Shown: positions 1 through 5,877 of the stretch, piece after piece
Numbering within the stretch: position 1 is the first letter of the stretch
Layout of the letters: each line of letters opens with the position of its first letter
Assembly (NCBI GenBank): GCA_030622395.1
Contig: JAUXGF010000060.1
Span: 1-9,945, forward strand
Direction of reading: 5' to 3'
Source: Calditrichaceae bacterium
GTDB lineage: Bacteria > Calditrichota > Calditrichia > Calditrichales > Calditrichaceae
Length of the DNA: 9,945 nt
Notes under the pieces: model-generated
The model's input: only the letters and a program-made list of their open reading frames with translations
Database searches by the model: none
Told to the model about the DNA's origin: nothing
Translations under genes and position numbers: made by a program

Positions 1-148
1 CCAACAATCTTGCTCCAAGAGTTCTATCGGTTGCCGTCTTACTTTGGAGCAGCTTAATTTTTTCATCAAATGACAGACAAAGGTATTTCGATTCTTCTCC
101 TTCGATTAAATATCCTCTATTTGTCAGTTGTTCTTGTTCACTTTTCAT
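1..148 (-). CDS. Partial gene downstream of AbiE toxin, possible HEAT-repeat protein
   Basis: The reading frame begins with ATG at 146-148 and stays open for 49 codons to the left edge, so only the N-terminus is seen. The visible protein starts MKSEQEQLTNRGYLIEG and ends with TDRTLGARLL. The first 25 residues are charged and hydrophilic. The last part, with ATDRTLGARLL, reads like the first helix of a HEAT/ARM-type repeat, a fold used for protein or nucleic-acid contacts. That family call is inference from a short stretch. The start lies 33 bp after the stop of the AbiEii toxin gene on the same strand, so it is probably the third gene of that operon. No strong ribosome binding site is visible. 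Composition matches the two AbiE genes. The gene is real with fair probability; its function is unknown. Confidence 0.55.
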   Translation of the reverse strand, partial: MKSEQEQLTNRGYLIEGEESKYLCLSFDEKIKLLQSKTATDRTLGARLL

Positions 149-181
149 TATGTTATGCAGCTTTATCCGCTTTTGTTATTT

Positions 182-1159
182 CTATTCCTTTATTTTCCAT
201 TCGATTGTTTCTATTCTTTCCGATAAGATTTTCAATGTATTCAACATCTCTGTTTCACTTGGGAATTCACCAAAAACCAGTTCTTTAAAACTTGTTTGGT
301 AAGTAGTTCTGATTATATTCCAAACATTTGTTGTGTCTGAAAATATTATTGCTGTTTTTGGGTGATTTGACAACCAATCGTTGTTATTTTTAAAACTCAA
401 CATATCGTCATTTGCTACTCTTAAAAGCATTTTGTCAAAATCATTGGATTTAAAGAAAGAATTCAATTCTTTGTTTTTAAGTATCATATAAATATCGTAA
501 ATATGTCGAATTTTATTGCTTAAATCATTCATTGGATTTTCACTAAAAGAAAAACGAACCAAACTCATTATTTTTTCACAAAGTGTTCTTTTGGGGCTTA
601 AAATCAAAACTTCAAATGGTTTTATATTGTAAGTTTCAATGGTTTCAAATTGTTCTTTTTCAATCATCATTTCGTAAATTAGTGAACTGACAAGTCCTTT
701 GTCAAAAGGTTCGTAATTGCCAAGCCAAGTCGCTTCTACAATAATATTATCCTTGATTTGACCGAAATTACCCCAAAAAACTTTTTCATAACTATGGGCT
801 GTTTTTCGTATCATTCCCTTTTTGTTTGTGATACCATCTATAGTAATTTCCGGAATAGCATTTTCAATAGCATTTGTAATCTTTTTTAGCTTTGTTTTGA
901 GCTGATTGCTACTTTCGCTTTTTTTTCTCAATATTACGATATCAATATCTTCCGAAAATCTGTCAATCAATTTGTTACACTTCGATAAAGCCGTTCCGCC
1001 TTTAAAAATACTTTCTTTTCCTATTTCACTTTTAAATATCAAAAACAGAGCCAAGGTAACCCAATAGTCTTTTTCAACATAAATTTCCGGTATGTTTTTG
1101 ATTTGTGATGTTGCTGTTACAGCGTCTCTGAAAAGTTCTGTATTTTCGTGTAATTTCAT
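182..1159 (-). CDS. AbiEii/AbiGii-family nucleotidyltransferase toxin
   Basis: This 325-residue protein matches the nucleotidyltransferase toxin of type IV toxin-antitoxin (AbiE) systems. Visible motifs in order: EKDYWVT at 29-35, the family signature before the catalytic core; FKGGTALSK at 52-60, the GG[ST] nucleotide-binding motif; RFSEDIDI at 67-74, carrying the paired catalytic Asp71 and Asp73; and RTLCEKI at 191-197 with RHIYDIYMIL at 218-227, the usual C-terminal helical motifs. Length is close to the family norm. Family members are known to block growth by transferring nucleotides (tRNA for the mycobacterial homologues) and to abort phage infection. The ATG overlaps the antitoxin stop as ATGA, implying translational coupling. 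No signal peptide or membrane segment is seen. All catalytic residues look intact, so the toxin is probably active. Whether this copy is antiphage is inference. Confidence 0.92.
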   Translation of the reverse strand: MKLHENTELFRDAVTATSQIKNIPEIYVEKDYWVTLALFLIFKSEIGKESIFKGGTALSKCNKLIDRFSEDIDIVILRKKSESSNQLKTKLKKITNAIENAIPEITIDGITNKKGMIRKTAHSYEKVFWGNFGQIKDNIIVEATWLGNYEPFDKGLVSSLIYEMMIEKEQFETIETYNIKPFEVLILSPKRTLCEKIMSLVRFSFSENPMNDLSNKIRHIYDIYMILKNKELNSFFKSNDFDKMLLRVANDDMLSFKNNNDWLSNHPKTAIIFSDTTNVWNIIRTTYQTSFKELVFGEFPSETEMLNTLKILSERIETIEWKIKE

Positions 1160-1881
1160 TTGATATTCCAGTTTTTAGAAGTAGGTAAAAGCTCGCAACT
1201 GATGCCAATCTTATATTCAGAAAGAGGGTTTAAACTTTCTTTTAATTTATCAATGTTTTCTAAATTATTTAGATTTTCCAATAAAGCGCCGAGAAATGCT
1301 ATAACTCTTGGCGGATAAAGAAGCCCTAACTTAATTAACTGTTTTGTTTCTTTTGAAGTTAATTCTGTCAATTTATTTGTTAAGATTTTGATGGCTGATT
1401 TTTTATCTAAATTCGGAATTTTATTAAACTCTTTTAAAGCGTCCAAAAATTCTAATAAATAATAATTTTTATCCGTTATATCTGCATAGCTTTTTACAGG
1501 TGTTCCTTTGATATTTCCAATTGAAACTGTTATCCGTTTATCTCTGCTGGCAATTTTTATTGTTTTAGGTATTTGAGTTGTAAGCCCCATTTTGTTATAA
1601 ATCAAAACACCTGTAATATAGGCAATTCTTTTTCCATTTTTAAATAGATATGGTTTTATAAGTTCTTCTTCATTAGGTTTCAATTCGCCAAAAGCTGTTT
1701 GTTTTGGTTTGTAAAATACCCCTGTCGAAATTCTTTTAATTTTTTCTTTCTTTATTAGTCTTTCAAGAGCTTTTGCTGTGGCAGTATATTCTTCTTTTTT
1801 AATCGAAAGATTTTGATAAGTAAAAGTATCGCCTTCTTTTATTTTATTTATTTTTTCTTCTATTCCCTTTGCAATATTCAT
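1156..1881 (-). CDS. AbiEi-like antitoxin / transcriptional regulator (DUF6088 type)
   Basis: A 241-residue protein directly upstream of the AbiEii toxin, with its TGA stop sharing the ATGA of the toxin start. Residues 1-65 look like a winged helix-turn-helix: a KGIEEKI helix, then YTATAKALERLIKKEKIKRI as recognition helices, then the wing strand STGVFYKP. This is the arrangement of AbiEi and DUF6088 proteins, which repress their own operon and neutralise the toxin in the type IV manner, without needing to bind it directly. The region after residue 65 (KPYLFKNGKRIAYITGVLIYN) fits the family's second domain. The protein is rich in Lys and Ile. The start has no Shine-Dalgarno site but a promoter element only 4 bp upstream, which suggests a leaderless or nearly leaderless message. 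Family assignment is firm by context and fold pattern; the exact family number is from memory. Confidence 0.85.
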   Translation of the reverse strand: MNIAKGIEEKINKIKEGDTFTYQNLSIKKEEYTATAKALERLIKKEKIKRISTGVFYKPKQTAFGELKPNEEELIKPYLFKNGKRIAYITGVLIYNKMGLTTQIPKTIKIASRDKRITVSIGNIKGTPVKSYADITDKNYYLLEFLDALKEFNKIPNLDKKSAIKILTNKLTELTSKETKQLIKLGLLYPPRVIAFLGALLENLNNLENIDKLKESLNPLSEYKIGISCELLPTSKNWNIK

Positions 1882-1885
1882 ACTA

Positions 1886-1915
1886 CAAATATAAACTATT
1901 TATTTAATATGTCAA
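1886..1915 (-). promoter_or_regulatory. Bacteroidota-type promoter of the AbiE operon
   Basis: On the minus strand TATATTTG (1886-1893) matches the Bacteroidota -7 element TAnnTTTG exactly. TTG at 1913-1915 sits 19 bp upstream, the spacing expected for the -33 element, and it is part of TTGACA (1910-1915). The -7 element ends only 4 bp before the antitoxin ATG, so transcription should begin at or within a few bases of the start codon. The elements are seen; activity is inferred. Confidence 0.6.
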
Positions 1916-1938
1916 GTATTTTGTTCAATATACTTGAC
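1911..1938. promoter_or_regulatory. Inverted-repeat operator candidate for the AbiE antitoxin
   Basis: GTCAAGTAT (1911-1919) and ATACTTGAC (1930-1938) are perfect 9-bp inverted arms with a 10-bp spacer, so arm centres are about two helical turns apart. The arm nearer the gene covers most of the TTGACA element. AbiEi-type antitoxins are known to autorepress by binding inverted repeats at their promoter, which fits this placement. Confidence 0.6.
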
Positions 1939-1980
1939 TTTTGTATGCTTTGCGGTTCAATCTTTTAATGAAGCCTAACG

Positions 1981-2041
1981 ATTGTATATATTCAATAGTT
2001 TATATTTGCCATTTTTGAGGTATAAGCACAATTGCGCTTAT
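1981..2041. repeat. Two short AT-rich palindromes upstream of the AbiE operon
   Basis: ATTGTATATATTCAAT (1981-1996) is a 16-bp palindrome with one mismatched pair. ATAAGCACAATTGCGCTTAT (2022-2041) is a 20-bp palindrome with one A-C mismatch. No coding frame of note crosses them. They may be operators or the remains of recombination or repeat elements. A perfect match to the integron right-core consensus, GTTAGGC on the minus strand, lies just left at 1973-1979. Confidence 0.45.
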
Positions 2042-2087
2042 TTCTTGCTATATCCCGCATCTTTTCTCCGACACACAACGTTTCGCT

Positions 2088-2142
2088 AACCGGTTGCCAA
2101 AAGATACAAAGCGAAGCGGCGCAGCTTTTGGCAATCCGAGTT
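2088..2142. repeat. attC-like imperfect hairpin beside the WHD gene
   Basis: The arms are AAC-CGG-TTGCCAAAAG (2088-2103) and CTTTTGGCAA-T-CCG-A-GTT (2125-2142). They pair over 16 bp, with two unpaired bases (T2135 and A2139) both on the right arm. A 21-base loop holds GCGAAGCGG. AAC/GTT ends and bulges on one arm are features of integron attC sites, but the outer cores (CGCTAAC, GTTCAGG) do not fit RYYYAAC/GTTRRRY well. It starts 14 bp past the stop of the gene at 2156-2632, where a cassette attC would be. It could also be a terminator-like or REP-like repeat; no T-tract follows on the minus strand. Confidence 0.4.
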
Positions 2143-2155
2143 CAGGACTTTGATA

Positions 2156-2632
2156 TTATAAGCTATTAAACTCACGCCCAAAACTGACGCCATTACGCTC
2201 TTTCAAATCGAAGCATTGACCTTGTAGTAACTTCGGTTTTTGACGAACATACATTTTATATCCGGTTGCCTTAAGCAAAATTTCACCTTCTTGACAATCA
2301 AATCGGTAGGTGTGCTCTGTAAATTTTCCATTAGGAGTTAGCGTAGGATTGTTCATGTGGAAGCATTCGATCTCAATGTAACCTTGAGGAGATTCAATAT
2401 TAATTTTGACATCGTGTGCATTTTCAAAAATCATAGTCACAGGAGCGACCCAAAAATTAAAGCAGGTTTCTTCTTCTTTAGGGGACACCCATTTGAATAT
2501 GTAATCAAGATCGATTAGATATTCATAATCGTCTATATTAGCCAGCATCGACCAAATGGTATTGTCGTGCCAGCCCATGACGTCGAAATCTTGTTCTGTC
2601 CAAACGTTTTTTTTTAATTGGTAGGGTTCCAT
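2156..2632 (-). CDS. Conserved hypothetical protein with MGWHD motif
   Basis: A 158-residue soluble protein with no signal peptide or membrane segment. Near the N-terminus EQDFDVMGWHDNTIWSM (13-29) resembles a group of uncharacterised bacterial proteins in which a WHD triad (here 21-23) is followed by an LDIDYIFEWV-like strand (here LIDLDYIFKWV, 39-49), then FNFWVAPVTMIFEN, and a closing strand rich in Tyr, Gln and Arg. I know no function for that group; the alternating pattern suggests an all-beta fold. Some such small proteins sit near toxin and secretion loci, so an immunity-like role is conceivable but unsupported. The ATG is preceded by AAGG at a poor distance. An attC-like hairpin follows the stop, and the AbiE operon lies beyond it on the same strand. 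Confidence 0.75.
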   Translation of the reverse strand: MEPYQLKKNVWTEQDFDVMGWHDNTIWSMLANIDDYEYLIDLDYIFKWVSPKEEETCFNFWVAPVTMIFENAHDVKINIESPQGYIEIECFHMNNPTLTPNGKFTEHTYRFDCQEGEILLKATGYKMYVRQKPKLLQGQCFDLKERNGVSFGREFNSL

Positions 2633-2943
2633 AGGTATGATGCCTTATAATATATTATTGAGCGAAATTAATTCCGTATTTTTAAATCTAAAATATGAAT
2701 TTTATAAAATACAATCAATACATTAACTTTTTTCATTTATAATATAAAACGAAATGATCAACCGGTTAATCTTTGATTTTAGGATCCGAAAAAGGGTTAT
2801 ATTGTTAACAGGCGGTGATACTTGTAGAAATATTCCGGCTTATTTTTATACTTGTTTAAATTAAGGGAATCATCCCATTGGAACTTCGTGTTTCTTTTGC
2901 CTCAATATCTTTATAGACTCGGTTTTTTTAGAAAGAAATAATA
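2633..2943. other. Gene-free AT-rich gap
   Basis: No coding frame or RNA gene is supported here. The only structure I see is a 16-bp near-palindrome at 2756-2771, GAT-C-AACCGGTT-A-ATC, whose 8-bp centre is perfect. It lies about 125 bp upstream of the WHD gene and could be an operator. The rest is A/T-rich filler. Confidence 0.4.
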
Positions 2944-3045
2944 ATGAATAACCGGGTTATCTTCTTCATTGATGGTTTTAATCTTTACCATGATTTAGAT
3001 GGAAACACTAATCCAGATAAACTGGAAACAACAAATCTCAAATAA
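2944..3045 (+). pseudogene. 5' remnant of a NYN-domain (LabA-like) nuclease gene
   Basis: The only plus-strand coding sequence in the window. ATG at 2944 opens a 33-codon frame starting MNNRVIFFIDGFNLYHDLDG. FIDGFNLYH is the first strand and catalytic-Asp motif of NYN domains, PIN-like RNases of the LabA/DUF88 kind, which are normally 150 to 250 residues. Here the frame ends after about 23 recognisable residues: from codon 24 (3013) the DNA becomes a repeat also found at 9443-9475, which supplies the stop. The likeliest history is loss of the 3' part with repeat sequence at the break. Independent function is unlikely because the remaining acidic residues and the rest of the fold are missing. 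Only weak purine-rich sequence precedes the ATG. Confidence 0.6.
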
Positions 3046-3103
3046 CTTATTATTTTTTAAATAAATCATTAATTAATTTGCTCCATGCCCCCGCCTGAGG
3101 CGG
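3013..3103. repeat. Dispersed composite repeat, copy A
   Basis: The segment 3013-3045 matches 9443-9475 at 28 of 33 positions, and all five differences are transitions. Both begin CC[AG]GATAAACTGGAA and end AAATAA. About 40-50 bp further on both copies carry a related GC-rich block starting CCATGCCC (3083-3103 here, 9526-9546 in copy B). In this copy the block contains a CCGCC-TGA-GGCGG hairpin. The shared order suggests one two-part element rather than chance. Copy A ends 20 bp beyond the smpB stop. Confidence 0.55.
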
Positions 3104-3123
3104 CGCTAAGTTATTAAATACTC

Positions 3124-3585
3124 CTAATAATTTATCTTTCTTTGTCGATCCAGATCGCGCTTTAAATCACGTTCTGCGATTGCGGCTCGCTTATCATATT
3201 TTCTTTTACCCCGCGCCAAGCCCAATTCGACTTTAATCAAATGTTTATTAAAATATATTTTTAGAGGAATTAAGGTAATTCCCTTTTCTTTTATCTGGCG
3301 CACTAATTTTTTTAATTCCCGTTTATGAAGCATGAGTTTTCGATTTCGCAAGGGATCGTGATTTTCTACGGCAGATTTGGTAAAGGGTGAAATATGCATG
3401 CCAATTACCCAAAGCTCTCCTTTTTGGAAACGCGCATAGGTATCGGTTAAATTTGCCCTGCCCTCGCGTATCGCTTTTACTTCAGTTCCCTTTAAAACAA
3501 TTCCCGCTTCAATAGAATTGACTATTTCATAATCGCGCCGAGCTTTGCGGTTAGTTGTTACTGCCCTGGTTTCTTCTTTAGACAT
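3124..3585 (-). CDS. smpB: SsrA-binding protein SmpB
   Basis: SmpB binds the tRNA-like domain of tmRNA and brings it to stalled ribosomes for trans-translation in the cytoplasm. The 153 residues match the family's usual 150-160. Visible hallmarks: NRKARRDYEI at 12-21, the N-terminal motif; SIEAGIVLKGTEVKAIREG, the strand-loop core; GELWVIGMHISPF with the following NHDPLRNRKLMLHKRE, the RNA-binding face; IPLKIYF; and VELGLARGKRKYDKR followed by a basic tail, ERDLKRDLDRQRK, which becomes helical in the ribosomal decoding centre. It appears complete and intact. No ssrA gene is visible nearby. The ATG has only a weak upstream AGAG. It is separated from its neighbours by about 240 bp on the 5' side, so probably transcribed alone. 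Confidence 0.97.
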   Translation of the reverse strand: MSKEETRAVTTNRKARRDYEIVNSIEAGIVLKGTEVKAIREGRANLTDTYARFQKGELWVIGMHISPFTKSAVENHDPLRNRKLMLHKRELKKLVRQIKEKGITLIPLKIYFNKHLIKVELGLARGKRKYDKRAAIAERDLKRDLDRQRKINY

Positions 3586-3752
3586 ATTTACTCTAATCTA
3601 TAAATTTGAGTTTTTTTATGCTTAAATAAATGGCTTAAAAATATTAATTATAAACAAAAAATACAGAACTGGCAAGGAATTTAAAAGAGTAATGGGAATT
3701 TTATTTGAAAGCAGCGCCAGCACTCAGCCGTCAGACATTAAGAAATCTAAGG

Positions 3753-3780
3753 CTGATTGCTGAGAGCTGATTGCTGAATG
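3753..3780. repeat. Tandem 14-bp repeat, two units
   Basis: CTGATTGCTGAGAG (3753-3766) is followed directly by CTGATTGCTGAATG (3767-3780), with 12 of 14 positions alike. This CTGATTGCTGA wording is the kind of simple intergenic repeat found scattered in repeat-rich genomes. It lies between the gene ending at 3828 and smpB. Confidence 0.6.
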
Positions 3781-3827
3781 CTTTTACGTAAACCTTGAAA
3801 GTTACAAATCATTTATTGAGCAATATA

Positions 3828-4646
3828 TTAATAAAGATAAAATTTGGCTTTTATGGGATATATCATTTCAAGATTAGCTATACGCCAGATGAGGTCATCC
3901 ATTAATAATTGAACATGCAAAATATCGCCGGCTTTTAATGAATTAACAGGCAATTGTGATAAATCAACCGGTTTAAATTGTAAATTCAAATGTATATCTT
4001 CCATTATAAAACAACCGTCTTCTTTGCCCGCTATCTCAAAAAAGCCTTCGACAAGTTTTTCCTCATCGTTCTTTGAAGATAAAAGGAAATTCAACAAGGG
4101 GTGTTTCTTATAATAATCACGGGTCATTTTTAAGGTACGCGCTATTTGATCAATATTTGTATTAATGAATCGATCAAAAGAATCTTTTAAAGACACATCG
4201 CAATTAAACTCAAGGTAGGTTAAAAATTGGGAGAAGATATCGGCAATATCCGGCAGCTTTTGTTTATCATCCATGATCAGATCATGTATTAATACTACTA
4301 AAAAGAATTCTTCTAAATCTTCTATGACTAAATCTTCCACGCTTTTAATTTCTATCAGATTAAGCAGATATTCTTTAAATTTGTCAATAACTTTAAATTC
4401 CGGAGCGGCATTAAAGTTAAGTTTATAATTATCTTTAAATTTATCTATGATTAGTTCAATGCTTGAATTTTTAATTTTCCATTCTTCTGTTTCATCATCT
4501 TCATCATCCTCAAGCTCAGGTAAAAATTCTTCCCAGGGGCTTTCATCAGATTTTATTAAATTATCAAAGCGCGCGCCTGCGTTTTCCTGGGGGGCAATTA
4601 ACAAACGCTGTCCTTTGTTTTTAATAAAATTTATTATAATACCCAT
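3828..4646 (-). CDS. Unrecognised acidic cytoplasmic protein (272 aa)
   Basis: I do not recognise this protein. It has no signal peptide or clear membrane segment. Residues 1-30 are basic to neutral (INFIKNKGQRLLIAPQENAG). Residues 39-55 form a strongly acidic run of Glu and Asp, a likely disordered linker. Residues 60-190 look mainly helical (IELIIDKFKD, VIDKFKEYLLNLIEI, DLEEFFLVVLIHDLIMDD). The C-terminus from about 213 looks beta-rich and contains LKAGDILHVQLLMDDLIWRI (237-256), a small barrel-like pattern, then an aromatic end, YLY. The gene begins 43 bp after the unknown cysteine-rich gene on the same strand, so the two are probably co-transcribed. No Shine-Dalgarno site is visible before the ATG, so the true start could be internal. 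A lineage-restricted protein seems likely. Confidence 0.75.
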   Translation of the reverse strand: MGIIINFIKNKGQRLLIAPQENAGARFDNLIKSDESPWEEFLPELEDDEDDETEEWKIKNSSIELIIDKFKDNYKLNFNAAPEFKVIDKFKEYLLNLIEIKSVEDLVIEDLEEFFLVVLIHDLIMDDKQKLPDIADIFSQFLTYLEFNCDVSLKDSFDRFINTNIDQIARTLKMTRDYYKKHPLLNFLLSSKNDEEKLVEGFFEIAGKEDGCFIMEDIHLNLQFKPVDLSQLPVNSLKAGDILHVQLLMDDLIWRIANLEMIYPIKAKFYLY

Positions 4647-4688
4647 TATAAATTCAGCGAGATTAAACAGACGCTTATCATTTTCACC

Positions 4689-5150
4689 CTATACGACATT
4701 CATTTCGCAATTATAAAAGTCCAGTAAACAATCCAATAAAACATGGTTTAAAATATCAGAATAAAGGCATTGTTCTTTACTATAACAAGCCTTTGGGCAA
4801 ACGTCTAATTTGGATAGTAATTTCCGGCGGGCTTTTTGTTCATCAATCCCCACCTTTTCATTGAATCTAACCGGGCACCTTAGGGGACATACGCTGAAAC
4901 AATTATTTTCAATAAAAATCTGTAAGCTATCGCCTATATTAAACGCCAGCATTCCCGTTTCTTCACTTGGCAAAAATAGCATATCATTTTGGTTGTAATT
5001 GGAAAAATAGCTGCGCTCTATACCTGAAGCCAAATCGTTAATTAAGAGGAATATAAAATAATCCAGATTGTTTAACTCGTAAACTTCTTTTTCCCATGAA
5101 ATGATAAACTCACGGGCGGATATGTATGTTTTTTTAAATTGTTCTGACAA
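4689..5150 (-). CDS. Unrecognised cysteine-rich protein (153 aa), TTG start
   Basis: I do not recognise this protein. It has eight cysteines, all after residue 80: Cys84, 88 and 92 in C-x3-C-x3-C (CFSVCPLRC), Cys118, 122 and 128 in C-x3-C-x5-C (CPKACYSKEQC), plus Cys141 and 148. Two CP-containing triplets suggest a zinc site or an iron-sulphur cluster; which one cannot be told from sequence. The N-terminal 80 residues look helical with aromatic residues (LDYFIFLLINDL). The start is TTG at 5148-5150, supported by AGGA six bases upstream. An in-frame stop lies just before it (5166-5168), and the next Met is residue 57, which would discard most of the helical part. It precedes the unknown 272-residue protein by 42 bp and probably shares its message. 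Confidence 0.75.
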   Translation of the reverse strand: MSEQFKKTYISAREFIISWEKEVYELNNLDYFIFLLINDLASGIERSYFSNYNQNDMLFLPSEETGMLAFNIGDSLQIFIENNCFSVCPLRCPVRFNEKVGIDEQKARRKLLSKLDVCPKACYSKEQCLYSDILNHVLLDCLLDFYNCEMNVV

Positions 5151-5156
5151 TGGTAA

Positions 5157-5160
5157 TCCT
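5157..5160 (-). promoter_or_regulatory. RBS supporting the TTG start of the cysteine-rich gene
   Basis: AGGA on the minus strand, six bases before TTG at 5148-5150. The frame is closed 15 bp further upstream, so TTG is the only start that keeps the N-terminal half. Confidence 0.5.
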
Positions 5161-5286
5161 GAATTTTATTTGCAATTTAAAAATAAAGATGGCTGCCTGT
5201 CAAATAAAAATACTATTTATTTTTTATGTTAAATTACGGGTGAATAATATATTCGTCAATACTTAAATCTAAATAAAAAGTAAAAA

Positions 5287-5460
5287 TTATAGATGTTCTC
5301 TGTCCCCGACTTCAAACTTTCTTGCACATATATTTACTTCAAATTCGACTTCTGTGTTTTTAAGCAAACTATAACTAAACGCCGCACCGACAGGAATGGA
5401 ACAACCTAACTCATCTTGGTTTTCAAGGGTGATAAATTTCGAATGTTTGGGATTCTTCAT
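5287..5460 (-). CDS. Small unrecognised ORF (57 aa)
   Basis: ATG at 5458-5460 opens 57 codons ending in TAA at 5287. The protein starts MKNPKHSKFITLEN, has a central GCSIPVGAAFSYSLL and ends FEVNICARKFEVGDREHL. The mix of residues looks like a folded protein rather than random AT-rich translation, and it has alternating hydrophobic residues (TEVEFEVNICARKFEV) typical of beta strands. No Shine-Dalgarno site precedes the ATG, and the frame continues without another usual start to a stop at 5500. It might be a real small gene, or the remains of a larger one. It is on the same strand as its neighbours and about 137 bp from the cysteine-rich gene. No family match comes to mind. Confidence 0.35.
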   Translation of the reverse strand: MKNPKHSKFITLENQDELGCSIPVGAAFSYSLLKNTEVEFEVNICARKFEVGDREHL

Positions 5461-5839
5461 ATGTGTTGAACTGTTACTATACCACGATAAAACTTTTTTT
5501 TAAAAGCGGAAATAATAAATGGTAATTTTCTTTGCAATATTAAAATAAAATTAAAGGTTTTATTTCAATTGACGAAAATATATATATTGGATATTTTCCT
5601 GCCTAAAGGAAATTTTCAGCGGAGGGCGTCGGTCAGTATCTTCCGGCGTCCCTACCGCGACTAAATTTTTTCAACCTTTAAAACTTCCCGTCTTTATCCT
5701 TTATATTAAAAAATCTGTTGTAGACATTCTATTCTTATTCCGTAGGAACTCCTTTGGAACATTAATCCATAACTTCAACAATCCAATTCTTCACCATTAC
5801 TCCAGCACTCCAGTCTTTCATCAATCCAATCATTCTTCA
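5461..5839. other. Gene-free gap with repeat-like sequence
   Basis: No gene is supported. Around 5600-5670 a GC-richer island (GGAGGGCGTCGGTC, then CCGGCGTCCCTACCGCGAC) stands out from the A/T background. Around 5714-5762 the sequence TTGTAGACATT followed by TTCCGTAGGAACTCC resembles TACTACAAACATT and TTCCGCTGGGACT near 9628-9658. Both look like members of a dispersed intergenic repeat family. The stretch from 5761 to 5835 is low-complexity with repeated CAATCCAAT and ACTCCAG. Confidence 0.4.
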
Positions 5840-5875
5840 AAGACCTCAAAGGTTTGGGAAAACCTTTGAGGTCTT
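5840..5875 (-). terminator. Perfect 16-bp hairpin after the DUF502 gene
   Basis: AAGACCTCAAAGGTTT (5840-5855) pairs perfectly with AAACCTTTGAGGTCTT (5860-5875) around a 4-base loop. It begins 2 bp past the DUF502 stop. On the minus strand only a short TTT follows, so as an intrinsic terminator it is imperfect, although the stem is very stable. Such GACCTC/GAGGTC palindromes are also seen as dispersed elements in related bacteria, so it may be both repeat and terminator. Confidence 0.65.
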
Positions 5876-5877
5876 CT

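Noticed and set aside
70..288. Plus-strand 72-codon ORF rich in Leu, Phe and Ser
   Set aside because: It overlaps the end of the AbiEii toxin gene and the partial third gene on the other strand. The hydrophobic content is an artefact of AT-rich antisense DNA.
2633..3827. tmRNA (ssrA) gene next to smpB
   Set aside because: I looked for a tRNA-like end pair and an Ala-rich tag frame around smpB and saw none. ssrA is probably elsewhere in the genome.
4447..4716. Plus-strand 89-codon ORF with a serine run
   Set aside because: It is the reverse-strand reading of the acidic Glu/Asp stretch in the gene at 3828-4646; the serines come from the complement of GAT/GAA codons. No ribosome binding site.
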